Shown here: positions 25,803 to 34,738 of the stretch, in pieces
How the letters are laid out: each line of letters starts with the position of its first letter
Position numbering within the stretch: position 1 is the first letter of the stretch
Assembly (NCBI GenBank): GCA_040772225.1
Contig: JAXGYO010000002.1
Location: 1,178,001 to 1,242,000, forward strand
Length of the DNA: 64,000 nt
Reading direction: 5' to 3'
Source of the DNA: JAAYED01 sp040772225
GTDB taxonomy: Bacteria > Chloroflexota > Anaerolineae > UBA1429
The notes under the pieces: generated by a model
Seen by the model: the letters and a program-made list of their open reading frames with translations, nothing else
What the model was told of the DNA's origin: nothing
Databases searched by the model: none
Position numbers and translations under genes: made by a program

Positions 25803-26231
25803 TCAGAGATCCAAAGTCTGCGGCTTTTGGGCCTGATGCGGATGCTCAGGACCGACGTAGACCTTTAGCTTCTTGTACATCGCACGGCCCAGCTTGTTCT
25901 TGGGCAACATTCCCCGTACCGCGTGTTCGATAACCCGCTCGGGATGACTCTTGAGCATGTCCCCAAGAGAAACAGCCGTGAGGCCCCCGGGATAGAGCGA
26001 GTGGCGATAATAGTACTTGTCAGCCATCTTGCGGCCTGTAACCTGCACCTTTTCCGCATTCACCACGACCACGAAATCGCCCAGATCCATGCTTGGGGTG
26101 TAGATGGCCTTGTGCTTGCCTCGCAAGATCGTCGCAATACGCGTGGCCAGACGCCCGAGGTTCTGCCCCTCAGCGTCGACAACGTACCACGCGCGCTCAA
26201 TATCTCCACCCTTGACTACGTACGTATTCAC
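25803..26231 (-). CDS. rplM: 50S ribosomal protein L13, 142 aa
   Basis: An early-assembly 23S rRNA-binding protein. It opens with NTYVVKGGDIERAWYVVDA, then GRLATRIATILRGKHK and the central DLGDFVVVVNAEKVQVTG, and ends with KLKVYVGPEHPHQAQKPQ. I chose the GTG at 26229-26231, which has GGAG eight bases upstream and gives the standard 142-residue length; an in-frame start 20 codons earlier would run into truA's end region and adds unconserved residues. It is paired with rpsI. Confidence 0.96.
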   Translation of the reverse strand: MNTYVVKGGDIERAWYVVDAEGQNLGRLATRIATILRGKHKAIYTPSMDLGDFVVVVNAEKVQVTGRKMADKYYYRHSLYPGGLTAVSLGDMLKSHPERVIEHAVRGMLPKNKLGRAMYKKLKVYVGPEHPHQAQKPQTLDL

Positions 26232-26287
26232 TCGCCCTACTCCTTCTACCCTCGCGGTTAACATCTTGTCATCGCGCATCCGCGAGT

Positions 26288-27097
26288 TCATCTGCTAGTT
26301 TCAGCATCTCTGCGGTCACCCGGATACCAGGCCCGCCAGAAAAACAACCCTCGTGCCGGCGCAGGCGCAGCGGCCCTTGCCGGATCCGCCGAAAGAAGAA
26401 TCTCTTCGACGATCTCAGGCTCTAGAACCCCCAGCCCTACCTGCACCAATGTGCCCACGATTCTCCGCACCATGCCCCGGAGAAACCCGTTAGCCTCGAT
26501 ATAAAAGTCCCAGCCAGGAACATCCGCGTACGCTACCGGCGCCACCGACCACTCGGCATGCACTATCCGCCGTACTGTTGAGCGCCCATCCGCGGCCTGG
26601 CCAAAAGCACGAAAGTCCGCCTCACGCACCAGCATCCTGGTTGCCCTTGTCAGGCGCTCCCCCTGTAGCTCCTTGTTCACCTGCCACGCATACCGATCGA
26701 TGTATGGCACTCGAACCGGCGCCCGATAGATCCTGTAAAGGTACTCACGACTACTGGCGCTAAAGCGTGCGTGAAAAGTCTCTGCAACCCGTTCGACCTG
26801 ACGCACCGCTATGTCATCTGGCAGGACCGCATTCAGAGCCCGTTCCAGTTCAGCCTCCGAGTGTCGCCACTCGGACCGAAAACTGACTACCTGCGCTGCC
26901 GCATGCACTCCGGCATCCGTACGCCCCGCAGCAGTGACACGCACCGCACGTTGCGTGATCCGGCTCAACGCCTCCTCCAACGCTCCCTGGACAGTACGTC
27001 CGTCGCGCTGGATCTGAAAACCTGCATAGTCCGTGCCGTCGTAGGCCATCGACATCCGGTAGTTTCGCGCTGCCGACATGTCAGTGAGCCCGTCCAT
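26288..27097 (-). CDS. truA: tRNA pseudouridine(38-40) synthase TruA, 269 aa
   Basis: Converts uridines 38-40 of the tRNA anticodon arm to pseudouridine. YDGTDYAGFQIQ near residues 19-30 opens the fold, and the catalytic aspartate lies in AAGRTDAGVHAAAQVVSF near 56-73. SSREYLYRIYRAPVRVP and the late FLRGMVRRIVGTLVQVG are further signatures. It sits five bases after rplQ and 57 bases before rplM, a common position in the alpha operon. The start at 27097 has GAGG close upstream; a second ATG six codons later lacks one. Confidence 0.95.
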   Translation of the reverse strand: MDGLTDMSAARNYRMSMAYDGTDYAGFQIQRDGRTVQGALEEALSRITQRAVRVTAAGRTDAGVHAAAQVVSFRSEWRHSEAELERALNAVLPDDIAVRQVERVAETFHARFSASSREYLYRIYRAPVRVPYIDRYAWQVNKELQGERLTRATRMLVREADFRAFGQAADGRSTVRRIVHAEWSVAPVAYADVPGWDFYIEANGFLRGMVRRIVGTLVQVGLGVLEPEIVEEILLSADPARAAAPAPARGLFFWRAWYPGDRRDAETSR

Positions 27098-27102
27098 CTG
27101 CC

Positions 27103-27480
27103 TCAGCTAAACTGAAGCAGAGCCATCTCCGCGTTGTCACCCTTACGCGGCTCCAGATCCAAAACACGGGTGTATCCACCAGCGCGGTCCGCATAGCGCG
27201 GCGCGATCTCATCGAACAGCTTGGTTACCAGTCGCCGATCCCCCAGCACGACAGCCGCCTGCCTGCGCTCATGCACATCAGATGCCTCAGCCGCGCGCTT
27301 GGTCATGCCGGTCTTGGCCAGAGTAATCAACTTGTCGGCGTCGCCGCGTACCGCCAACGCCTTGGCCTTGGTCGTACGAATCTGCTCATGCTCGACCAAA
27401 GCACGAACCAGATTGCGCCGTAGCGCAAGTCCGTGCGATCCGGAACGGCTCAGCGGGCGGCCGGCTACACGATGTCTCAT
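27103..27480 (-). CDS. rplQ: 50S ribosomal protein L17, 125 aa
   Basis: L17 lies near the peptide exit tunnel. The sequence starts MRHRVAGRPLSRSGSHGLAL, followed by RRNLVRALVEHEQIRTTKAKA near residues 22-42, and ends with YADRAGGYTRVLDLEPRKGDNAEMALLQF. Length and order (after rpoA) are typical. Confidence 0.97.
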   Translation of the reverse strand: MRHRVAGRPLSRSGSHGLALRRNLVRALVEHEQIRTTKAKALAVRGDADKLITLAKTGMTKRAAEASDVHERRQAAVVLGDRRLVTKLFDEIAPRYADRAGGYTRVLDLEPRKGDNAEMALLQFS

Positions 27481-27543
27481 AACGTCATTCCCCTTAATAA
27501 TGTGAAACCCGTGCCCCCCTCCATAAAGGAGAGGCGCCGGCGC

Positions 27544-28494
27544 TTATTCCAGCTCATAGCCCTCTGGCAGGTACTGGTTCTCCTTCAAGCGAGCCACCAG
27601 TTCCACAAGGGACTTTTCACCAAAGTTACGGATCGCCAGCATTTCCTCTGCGCCCTTGGAAAGTCGCTCAAGGACATCGCCCACGCTATTGATGCTGGCT
27701 CGTTTCAGGCAGTTGTAGGCCCGCACCGCCAGATCGAGATCTTCGATGGGCACCTCATAGTACTCACCCGGCACTGCCGAGCTATCCGTCTGCACCTCGA
27801 ATATCTCCGTCTCAACCTCGGAAAAGCCCGCAATCGGCTCTACGTGCTGGACGAGAATACGGGCGGCCTTGGTCAGAGCATCGGCGGGCCGGATAGTGCC
27901 ATCGGTCCAGATCTCCAGGCTCAGCAGATCATAGTTCGTAATCTGCTCAATGCGCGCCATCTCCACTCGGTATGCCACCTTCACCACCGGCGAAAAGATC
28001 GCGTCAACCGGGATCTGACCGATTGGGAGTTCGCCGTGGTTCTCAGCGGGCACATAGCCTTTACCCTGCTCAACCACAAACTCCAGCTCGAGATTCGAGT
28101 CAAGCGTATCCAGGGTGAGAAGCTGCAACTCCGGGTTGATGACATCAACGTCGGCGGGGGCCTCGATATCACCGGCCGTGATCACGCTCTTGCCCCGCGC
28201 CGATACGCGCATACGCACCGGTTCCTCAGAGTGAGATACAAGACGCACCTGCTTTAAATTCAGCAGCAGCATCGTCATATCTTCTTTGGCCCCATCGATG
28301 GGCATGAACTCGTGCGGCACGTCCGAAACGCGAACCGAAGTGATCGCAGCCCCGGATAGCGAAGAGAGTAGTACACGGCGCAGCGCAACACCCACGGTCG
28401 TCCCAAAGCCTCGTGACATCGGCCCGATCGCAAACCGCCCATAGTTCTGGGTGCTGGCCTGCACTTCTATCTTTGGTAGTACTTGATATAGCAA
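27544..28494 (-). CDS. rpoA: RNA polymerase subunit alpha, 316 aa
   Basis: The N-terminal domain (about residues 1-230) dimerises and scaffolds beta and beta-prime: YGRFAIGPMSRGFGTTVGVALRRVLL near 19-44 and GAITSVRVSDVPHEF-like following text are conserved. The C-terminal domain (about 245-316) has LDLAVRAYNCLKRASI and AIRNFGEKSLVEL, the DNA- and activator-contacting helices. It lies between rpsD and rplQ, as in the classic alpha operon. Its length is normal. Confidence 0.98.
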   Translation of the reverse strand: MLYQVLPKIEVQASTQNYGRFAIGPMSRGFGTTVGVALRRVLLSSLSGAAITSVRVSDVPHEFMPIDGAKEDMTMLLLNLKQVRLVSHSEEPVRMRVSARGKSVITAGDIEAPADVDVINPELQLLTLDTLDSNLELEFVVEQGKGYVPAENHGELPIGQIPVDAIFSPVVKVAYRVEMARIEQITNYDLLSLEIWTDGTIRPADALTKAARILVQHVEPIAGFSEVETEIFEVQTDSSAVPGEYYEVPIEDLDLAVRAYNCLKRASINSVGDVLERLSKGAEEMLAIRNFGEKSLVELVARLKENQYLPEGYELE

Positions 28495-28589
28495 AGGAAA
28501 CCCTCCTTACCCTCTGGCGCCCGTCCTGATTCAGATGAACAGCACGGGCGCCGCTCGTTGTACGTATTTCTCCTGGAAAGAGGCTCCCT

Positions 28590-29225
28590 CTACCGCGAGT
28601 AGTACTCGACGACGAGCTGCTCGTTGACGGGAATATCAATCGACTCACGCGTCGGCAATGCATTTACAACAGCCGACATCTCCTCAACGTTCAATGAGAG
28701 CCACGCCGGCACGTTCTGGTGCTCCAGGATCTCTCGCAGCTCACTGAAGTAAGCGTTGCCTCTACTGCCCTCCCTGACGGCGACTATGTCGCCAACGGAG
28801 ACAAGCGCCGACGATGCATCCGTCCTGCGGCCGTTGAGGTCAATATGCCCGTGCGACACCAGCTGGCGCGCCTGCGCACGAGACTCGGCCAGACCCAGAC
28901 GGTAGACCACATTGTCGAGGCGCCTTTCCAGGATGGTCACCAGGTTCGCGCCCGTCTGTCCGCGCATACGCTCGGCCAGCTCATAATAGCGGCGGAACTG
29001 CTGCTCCAGCACCCCATAGATACGGCGCAGCCGCTGCTTCTCGCGGAGCTGCTGCCCATAGTCAGAAACCTGGCGCCTGAACTGCGCCTGACGCCCATGA
29101 TCGCCTGGCGCATAGGCGCGCTTCTCCATCGCACACTTGGGCGACAGACAACGCGAGCCCTTTAAGAAGAGCTTCATGCCCTCGCGGCGACACTGCTTAC
29201 ATACCGAATCACGATACCTGGCCAT
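28590..29225 (-). CDS. rpsD: 30S ribosomal protein S4, zinc-binding form, 211 aa
   Basis: S4 starts 30S assembly and in many bacteria represses its own operon. The N-terminus carries a four-cysteine zinc site (CKQC near residues 9-12 with a second cysteine pair near 26-31). GDHGRQAQFRRQVSDYGQQL and the S4 RNA-binding domain (RLDNVVYRLGLAESRAQARQ near 95-115, VSHGHIDLNG) follow. The 136 bases upstream of the gene, up to rpsK, contain no gene and could act as a leader. Confidence 0.97.
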   Translation of the reverse strand: MARYRDSVCKQCRREGMKLFLKGSRCLSPKCAMEKRAYAPGDHGRQAQFRRQVSDYGQQLREKQRLRRIYGVLEQQFRRYYELAERMRGQTGANLVTILERRLDNVVYRLGLAESRAQARQLVSHGHIDLNGRRTDASSALVSVGDIVAVREGSRGNAYFSELREILEHQNVPAWLSLNVEEMSAVVNALPTRESIDIPVNEQLVVEYYSR

Positions 29226-29361
29226 CCATCCTCCTAATTTCTAACGGGCGCCCTGCCCTGCACCTGATCGACGCAGCGACTGCCCCGGTAGCGGGTTTAC
29301 GCCGGACGAGGTGTCCTCCCCGCAAACTACCACCGATCGACGAGATCTACTGAAACGACTT

Positions 29362-29754
29362 CTAGATGCGGCGCTTCTTTGGCGGCCGGCAACCATTGTG
29401 CGGGATCGGGGTCACATCTGTGATCGAGCGCACATAGAGGCCAGAGGCCTGCAACTGCCTCAGCACAGCCTCACGGCCCGGGCCGGGACCCTTGACGAAC
29501 ACATCGACATCCCGCATGCCCATATCCATAGCCGAGCGACTCACCACGCTTGCCGCGCTCTGCGCTGCAAAGGGCGTGCTCTTGCGCGAACCGGTGAACT
29601 CCTGGCCCGCATTGCGCCACGCCAACACACCACCCTCAGGATCCGTCACCGTGATAATGGTGTTGTTAAAGGTGGCCTGCACATAGACGCGACCACGGGG
29701 AACGTTCCTGCGCTCACGACGCGGCACTCGCCTGGTTGTTCTTCTTCGCCCCAT
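29362..29754 (-). CDS. rpsK: 30S ribosomal protein S11, 130 aa
   Basis: A platform protein of the 30S near the Shine-Dalgarno helix. GRVYVQATFNNTIITVTD near residues 21-38, KGPGPGREAVLRQLQASGL near 88-106, and the invariant C-terminal DVTPIPHNGCRPPKKRR are all present. The extreme N-terminus is arginine-rich. It follows rpsM by 27 bases. Confidence 0.98.
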   Translation of the reverse strand: MGRRRTTRRVPRRERRNVPRGRVYVQATFNNTIITVTDPEGGVLAWRNAGQEFTGSRKSTPFAAQSAASVVSRSAMDMGMRDVDVFVKGPGPGREAVLRQLQASGLYVRSITDVTPIPHNGCRPPKKRRI

Positions 29755-29781
29755 TAATGGTATACCCCCTGAACCCTGCGA

Positions 29782-30165
29782 TTACTTCTTTTCAGCCGCA
29801 CGCTTGCGACCAGCCACAGTCCTCTTGCTCCCCCGCCGCGAGCGTGCATTCGTCTTAGTGCGCTGCCCACGAACGGGAAGATTGCGCCGGTGCCGCAGCC
29901 CCCGATAGCTGCCGATGTCCACCAGACGCTTGATGTTCATAGCGACCTCGCGGCGAAGGTCCCCCTCGACCATATAGTCCTGGCCGATAACTTCGCGCAA
30001 TCGAGCGACTTCGGCCTCGGTCAGGTCGCGCCCGCGAGTATCTGGATCGATGTTGGTCTTGCCCAAGATCTCCTGGCTGCGGGATAGCCCGATACCATAG
30101 ATATACGTCAGCCCAACCTCAACGCGCTTTTCATTCGGGATGTCGATTCCTGCTATACGCGGCAT
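29782..30165 (-). CDS. rpsM: 30S ribosomal protein S13, 127 aa
   Basis: S13 bridges the subunits at the head of the 30S. PRIAGIDIPNEKRVEVGLTY opens the protein, with YGIGLSRSQEIL next, and GSYRGLRHRRNLPVRGQRTK near residues 87-106. A lysine/arginine-rich tail ends it. It follows rpmJ by 61 bases. Confidence 0.98.
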   Translation of the reverse strand: MPRIAGIDIPNEKRVEVGLTYIYGIGLSRSQEILGKTNIDPDTRGRDLTEAEVARLREVIGQDYMVEGDLRREVAMNIKRLVDIGSYRGLRHRRNLPVRGQRTKTNARSRRGSKRTVAGRKRAAEKK

Positions 30166-30226
30166 TCAAGCCCCTCCCTGCTATAGGTCCGCCCAGAGCA
30201 CACTTTGGCCTGTGGCGCTGTTTCTA

Positions 30227-30340
30227 CTAGCCCTGACGCTGCTTGTGGCGCGGGTTCTCACAAATAACGCGCACAACGCCATGACGCCGGATAATCTTGC
30301 ACTTTTCGCAACGCTTTTTCACTGAAGGCTTGACCTTCAT
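30227..30340 (-). CDS. rpmJ: 50S ribosomal protein L36, zinc form, 37 aa
   Basis: A 37-residue frame: MKVKPSVKKRCEKCKIIRR, then HGVVRVICENPRHKQRQG. The zinc ligands C11, C14, C27 and H32 are intact. The ATG overlaps the map stop (ATGA). No infA gene stands between map and rpmJ, although that is its usual place. Confidence 0.97.
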   Translation of the reverse strand: MKVKPSVKKRCEKCKIIRRHGVVRVICENPRHKQRQG

Positions 30341-31110
30341 GCCGGTACCTCCCCGCCCTTGTCGTCACGCAGAGTCAATATCTCTGCGCCGTCGTCTGTT
30401 ACTGCGATCGTGTGTTCAAAGTGTGCCGATAGAGAGCCATCCGCCGTTACCACCGTCCAACCATCCTGAAGGACCCGGGTATCATACCCCCCCAAGGTCA
30501 ACATCGGCTCCAGACAGATCGTCATACCCTGCCTCAACCGCAACCCGCCACCGGGAGGCCCCCAGTTCCGGATGCTCGGAGGCTCGTGCATCTCGCGGCC
30601 GATTCCGTGCCCACCGTACTCGCGAATCACTTCGCAACCCGCTTCGCGAGCCGAACGCTCGATGGCGTGAGACACGTCGCCCAGCCGTACGCCATCTCGG
30701 ACCGCGGCTATCCCGGCCTCTAGAGCAGCTTTGGTCGCCGCCATCAGGGCAGCCGCCGGCTCGGATATCTCACCCACTGCCAGCGTTACCGCGGCATCGC
30801 CGTGATAGCCCTGCCAAATGGCGCCCACATCGATGCTGACGATATCACCTTCAACCAGAACCCGGTCTCTGGGAATACCGTGGACGATCTCCTCGTTTAC
30901 AGACGCACAAATACTGGCAGGATAGCCGTGGTAGCCTTTAAACGACGGAATCCCACCAGCCTCGCGGATAAGCGACTCCGCTACAGCATCGAGCTCTTGT
31001 GTTGTCACGCCCTGTAACGCTATCTCAGAGATCCGCGCCAAGACACGGCCCACAATGTGACCCGCAACACGCATCTTCTCTAGTTCTTCCGGCGAACGGC
31101 GTGACACCAT
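30337..31110 (-). CDS. map: Methionine aminopeptidase type I, 257 aa
   Basis: Removes the N-terminal methionine from nascent proteins. The metal ligands are visible in order: D in VSIDVGA (near residue 93), D in GYHGDAAV (near 104), H in YGGHGIGREMHE (near 168), E in LEPMLTLG (near 202) and E in AHFEHTIAV (near 232). HGYPASICASVNEEIVHGIP is the substrate-pocket strand region. The N-terminus begins directly with the catalytic domain, as in the single-domain type Ia enzymes. It sits between adk and rpmJ; its stop overlaps the rpmJ ATG. Confidence 0.97.
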   Translation of the reverse strand: MVSRRSPEELEKMRVAGHIVGRVLARISEIALQGVTTQELDAVAESLIREAGGIPSFKGYHGYPASICASVNEEIVHGIPRDRVLVEGDIVSIDVGAIWQGYHGDAAVTLAVGEISEPAAALMAATKAALEAGIAAVRDGVRLGDVSHAIERSAREAGCEVIREYGGHGIGREMHEPPSIRNWGPPGGGLRLRQGMTICLEPMLTLGGYDTRVLQDGWTVVTADGSLSAHFEHTIAVTDDGAEILTLRDDKGGEVPA

Positions 31111-31139
31111 ATTCTACAGCCTTTGTCCGATCCTGTCCA

Positions 31140-31796
31140 TTATGACAGAACAGCCTCTATCGCCTGCCTGATCTGCACTGCTACATCCTCAGGACTCTGT
31201 TCTCCGTCAATGTCCACCAGCACATTCCGGCTGCGATAGTACTCGTCCAAAGGCACCGTTTGCTCCTGATACACCTTTATGCGTCGCTGTTGCGTCGCCA
31301 GGTTATCATCCTCGCGCTGGTACAGCGTCCCGCCGCACTCGTCACAGACGCCTTGCACCTTCTCAGGACTAAACAATCTGTGGTAGATGGCGCCGCACCG
31401 GGAGCAGGTCCAGCGACCCGCCAACCGCTGCAACAAGACATCCTCAGAGACCGCGATATTCAGTACCACATCAACCCGGCGGCCCATGTCTTTCAGCAGC
31501 TGATCCAGTGCCACGGCCTGAGCCACAGTCCGTGGAAAACCGTCAAAGACAACGCCCTCTGCACAATCAGGCTGCGATATGCGCGAGGCCACCATGCCAA
31601 TCGTGATCTCATCGGGTACGAGCTCGCCACGATCCATATACACTTTGGCCTGGCGACCGAGCTCTGTCTCCCGTGAGAGATTATCGCGGAACAGGTCCCC
31701 GCTGGATATCCGAGGAATGTGGAGCCATGACTCCATCAGCTCGCCCTGCGTTCCCTTGCCAGCCCCAGGACCCCCCAGAAGAATGACATCAACCAT
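31140..31796 (-). CDS. adk: Adenylate kinase, zinc-LID form, 218 aa
   Basis: Interconverts ATP plus AMP with two ADP. The P-loop is GGPGAGKGTQ at about residues 8-17, the AMP site includes SSGDLFRDNL and DGFPRTVAQA, and the LID (about 125-165) carries CSRC and CDEC, a four-cysteine zinc site with YHRLFSPEK between. It lies six bases after secY, the usual spc operon position. Confidence 0.98.
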   Translation of the reverse strand: MVDVILLGGPGAGKGTQGELMESWLHIPRISSGDLFRDNLSRETELGRQAKVYMDRGELVPDEITIGMVASRISQPDCAEGVVFDGFPRTVAQAVALDQLLKDMGRRVDVVLNIAVSEDVLLQRLAGRWTCSRCGAIYHRLFSPEKVQGVCDECGGTLYQREDDNLATQQRRIKVYQEQTVPLDEYYRSRNVLVDIDGEQSPEDVAVQIRQAIEAVLS

Positions 31797-31801
31797 GTCG
31801 T

Positions 31802-33106
31802 TTACCTCATCCTCCGGATAAAGCCCTCATAGTGGCGCATCATCAGCTGCGCCTCGAGCTGCTTCATCGTGTCAAGAACCACGCCTACCACAATCAGAAG
31901 CCCCGTGCTGGTAATCAGCATCTCGCTGGTCCCGGTAAAGAGCTGCACGATAAAGGGGAGAATGGCAATCACCCCCAGGAACAGTGCCCCTACCAGTGTG
32001 ATCCGGCGAACCACGCCCTGCAGGTATTCCGCTGTCCGTGCACCGGGCCGGATGCCGGGCACGAAACCGCCCTGCCGGCGCAGTGTCTCGGGAAGATCCT
32101 GCTGCTGAAAGATGACATCGGTGTAAAAATAGGTAAACGCCACCACCAGAACAAAGTACAAAACCCAGTAGAAGGCGCCTGTGGTACTGAAAAGTCGGGA
32201 GATCCCCGTAGCCACGCTTGCCACCCACTCGGTACCCGAGTTCACAAAATAGCTGGAAACGATACCAGGCAGCATCATGATCGACACGGCAAAAATCAGA
32301 GGTATCATGCCAGCCGAGTTTACCTGCAGCGGCACATGCGTACTCTGGCCCCCGTAGATACGGTTACCGCGCACGCGCTTGGCATAGTGCACCGGGATAC
32401 GACGCTGACCCTCATGGACCATCACGATACCGATCACGGTGACTGCCGTGATGATCAAAAACACCAGTATCGACCACGGGTTCGTCACAGCCATCTGAGC
32501 CAAACGCTGCGGTATGCCTGAGATAATGCCACCAAAGATGATCAGCGAGATACCGTTGCCGATGCCCTCATCGTCGATGAGTTTACCCAGCCAGATCGCC
32601 AGCATCGTTCCCGCCGTTAGTGTCAAGAGCGTAGCAATGGTCGGCAACCAGGTGCCGGCCCTCAGGCCAAAGTCCGTGATCGCCGGCCCGGCTCCAGTCG
32701 CAGACTGCGCCAGCAACGAGGTCTGCCCCAACCCATGCAACAAAGCCAAAGGTATCGTCAGAAACATCGTGTACTGGTTGATCTTGTCGCGTCCTGCTTC
32801 GCCTTCGCGGCTCAACCGCTCAAGGAAAGGGATGATCGGCGTCAGCAGCTGCAACACGATTTGAGCCGTAATATAGGGATACACGCCCAGAGCCATGACC
32901 GAAAAGTTCGACATGGCTCCGCCGGAGAACATGTCCAGTAGACCCAGCAGCTGGTTCGACTGGAACATAGCCCTCAAAGCCTCCAGGTTTACACCTGGAA
33001 TCGGCACGTGTGCAGCAAACCGGTAAATCACGAGGATGATCACCGTAAAGATGAGCTTTTTCCTCAGATCCGGCACCTTGAACGCATTGGATACTGCTTG
33101 CAGCAT
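31802..33106 (-). CDS. secY: Preprotein translocase channel subunit SecY, 434 aa
   Basis: The protein-conducting channel of the inner membrane, partner of SecE, SecG and SecA. Ten hydrophobic helices are visible. AAHVPIPGVN near residues 33-42, the plug-region LLDMFSGGAMSNFSVMALG near 55-74, and PYITAQIVLQLL near 78-89 are hallmarks, as is EGQRRIPVHYAKRV in the cytosolic loop near 233. The C-terminus has QLMMRHYEGFIRR. It follows rplO by 42 bases. Confidence 0.98.
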   Translation of the reverse strand: MLQAVSNAFKVPDLRKKLIFTVIILVIYRFAAHVPIPGVNLEALRAMFQSNQLLGLLDMFSGGAMSNFSVMALGVYPYITAQIVLQLLTPIIPFLERLSREGEAGRDKINQYTMFLTIPLALLHGLGQTSLLAQSATGAGPAITDFGLRAGTWLPTIATLLTLTAGTMLAIWLGKLIDDEGIGNGISLIIFGGIISGIPQRLAQMAVTNPWSILVFLIITAVTVIGIVMVHEGQRRIPVHYAKRVRGNRIYGGQSTHVPLQVNSAGMIPLIFAVSIMMLPGIVSSYFVNSGTEWVASVATGISRLFSTTGAFYWVLYFVLVVAFTYFYTDVIFQQQDLPETLRRQGGFVPGIRPGARTAEYLQGVVRRITLVGALFLGVIAILPFIVQLFTGTSEMLITSTGLLIVVGVVLDTMKQLEAQLMMRHYEGFIRRMR

Positions 33107-33148
33107 GGGTATCTCCCAACGGTGCTTGGCACAACCTGCGGAGGCGTG

Positions 33149-33595
33149 CTAGCTCAACACCTCTACCGTGCCACCGGCCGCCTCGATCTTGGCGCGCGCC
33201 TGCTCAGAGAACTTGTCTGCGCGCACAATCAGGGCGCGATCAAGCTCGCCGTCGGCCAGCACCGCGATCGGGGTATCTGTGTTCTTGATCAGGCCAGCCG
33301 CCATCAGGATCTCGGGATCCACGACCGTGCCAGCCTCAAACCCTCCGAGATCGCCCACGTTAACCGGCACATACTCTACCCGGTTCACGTTGCGGAATCC
33401 GCGCTTTTGCGCCAAACGACGCACCATCGGCAACTGGCCACCCTCAAAGAAGATGTGCCCCCCGCGGCCCGTGCGCGAACCCTGTCCCTTGGTGCCAAAG
33501 CCACCGGTCTTGCCCTGACCCGCGGCGATACCCCGTCCTCTGCGCTTGCGCTTGGACTTGGCACCATCCGCCGGCCTGAGATCGTTCAACTTCAT
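33149..33595 (-). CDS. rplO: 50S ribosomal protein L15, 148 aa
   Basis: A late-assembly protein of the 50S. MKLNDLRPADGAKSKRKRRG opens it, then the glycine/lysine-rich GQGKTGGFGTKGQGSRTGRGG and FFEGGQLPMVRRLAQKRGF near residues 49-67. Its ATG overlaps the rpmD stop by four bases. Confidence 0.97.
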   Translation of the reverse strand: MKLNDLRPADGAKSKRKRRGRGIAAGQGKTGGFGTKGQGSRTGRGGHIFFEGGQLPMVRRLAQKRGFRNVNRVEYVPVNVGDLGGFEAGTVVDPEILMAAGLIKNTDTPIAVLADGELDRALIVRADKFSEQARAKIEAAGGTVEVLS

Positions 33596-33783
33596 GATGC
33601 CACCTCTTCGACTTGGACCAGGTGCCTAACACTGGCCAGCATGCCAAGGATCGGGCCGCTCGCCTTCTGCTCGACAGAATCGCCCAGATGTCGCAGCCCC
33701 AATGCCTTGATAGTAGCCTTCTGCCGCTTATCATAGCCGATCGCGCTCTTGACATAGGTGATGCGCAAAGTCTTATTCTCCAT
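33592..33783 (-). CDS. rpmD: 50S ribosomal protein L30, 63 aa
   Basis: A short 23S rRNA-binding protein: MENKTLRITYVKSAIGYDKR, then IKALGLRHLGDSVEQK. I took the ATG at 33783, which has GGAGGG about nine bases upstream; an upstream TTG in frame abuts that site and is unlikely. The gene overlaps the end of rpsE by 11 bases. Confidence 0.95.
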   Translation of the reverse strand: MENKTLRITYVKSAIGYDKRQKATIKALGLRHLGDSVEQKASGPILGMLASVRHLVQVEEVAS

Positions 33784-34315
33784 TGCGTACAACCCTCCAA
33801 GGCGGCAACAACTCTTCCATGCTCTTGCCGCGCGCCTGCGCGCGCTCCTCGAAAGCGTTGAGCTCCTGTAATGCCTTGAACGTCGCCATCACCACGTTGA
33901 ACGAGTTATCGCTGCCCAGCGACTTGCTGAGCACGTCGTGCACGCCCGCGGCTTCAACAACCGCGCGCACACCACCACCGGCGATAACGCCCGTCCCGGG
34001 AGAAGCCGGCTTGAGCATGACCTGGGCCGCCCCATAACGTGTGGTAATATCGTGCGGAATCGTCCGGCCAAAGAGAGGAATCGAGACCATACTGCTCTTG
34101 CCTCGCTCTACGGCCTTGCGAATGGCGCTGGGTACGTCACGGGACTTGCCCACGCCGACGCCAACGCGCCCCGCACCATCTCCAACCACGACAAGCACGC
34201 GAAAGCCAAACCGCCGACCACCTTTGACCACTTTGGCCACGCGGTCGATGCTTACCACTCGCTCCTGGAGCTCTTCGCCTTCGCCGTACTCGTCGTACCT
34301 GTTTCTATCGCTCAT
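33773..34315 (-). CDS. rpsE: 30S ribosomal protein S5, 180 aa
   Basis: S5 secures decoding accuracy and helicase activity at the mRNA entrance. The N-terminal double-stranded RNA-binding domain has VVKGGRRFGFRVLVVVGDG near residues 29-47 and VGVGKSRDVPSAIRKAVE. The C-terminal domain has GTGVIAGGGVRAVVEAAGV and KSLGSDNSFNVVMATFKAL. The first 20 residues are acidic and variable, as usual. Confidence 0.98.
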   Translation of the reverse strand: MSDRNRYDEYGEGEELQERVVSIDRVAKVVKGGRRFGFRVLVVVGDGAGRVGVGVGKSRDVPSAIRKAVERGKSSMVSIPLFGRTIPHDITTRYGAAQVMLKPASPGTGVIAGGGVRAVVEAAGVHDVLSKSLGSDNSFNVVMATFKALQELNAFEERAQARGKSMEELLPPWRVVRNGE

Positions 34316-34369
34316 ATATCTCTCCTCGCTATCCCCGCCCCTAACGGCAGGTGAAACATCAGACGCGTA

Positions 34370-34738
34370 CTAGAACTCCAGACCGGCCTCACGCGCCGCT
34401 TCCGCCAGAGCCTTAACCCGACCATGAAACTGGTAGCCCCCGCGATCAAAGACCACCGCACTCACGCCGACAGCCTTGGCACGATCAGCAATCGCCTTTC
34501 CGACCACGCGCGCGCAATCGGTCTTGGTGAGACCGGCACACTGAGCGCTCAGCTCGCGATCAATCGAAGAGGCTGCAGCCAGGGTATGCCCTGCCACATC
34601 GTCGATAACCTGCGCATAGATATGCTCCAGGCTCCGAAACACGTTTAGGCGGGGGCGCTCTGCAGAACCAGAAACCTTACTGCGAACACGCCGATGCCGA
34701 CGCGCACGCGCCTCATGAACTCGTTGTGTGTTACTCAC
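34370..34738 (-). CDS. rplR: 50S ribosomal protein L18, 122 aa
   Basis: L18 binds 5S rRNA. An arginine-rich N-terminus (ARARRHRRVRSKVSG) leads into RPRLNVFRSLEHIYAQVIDD near residues 28-47, and FDRGGYQFHGRVKALAEAAR near 99-118 closes the protein. Its ATG overlaps the rplF stop (ATGA). Confidence 0.97.
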   Translation of the reverse strand: MSNTQRVHEARARRHRRVRSKVSGSAERPRLNVFRSLEHIYAQVIDDVAGHTLAAASSIDRELSAQCAGLTKTDCARVVGKAIADRAKAVGVSAVVFDRGGYQFHGRVKALAEAAREAGLEF

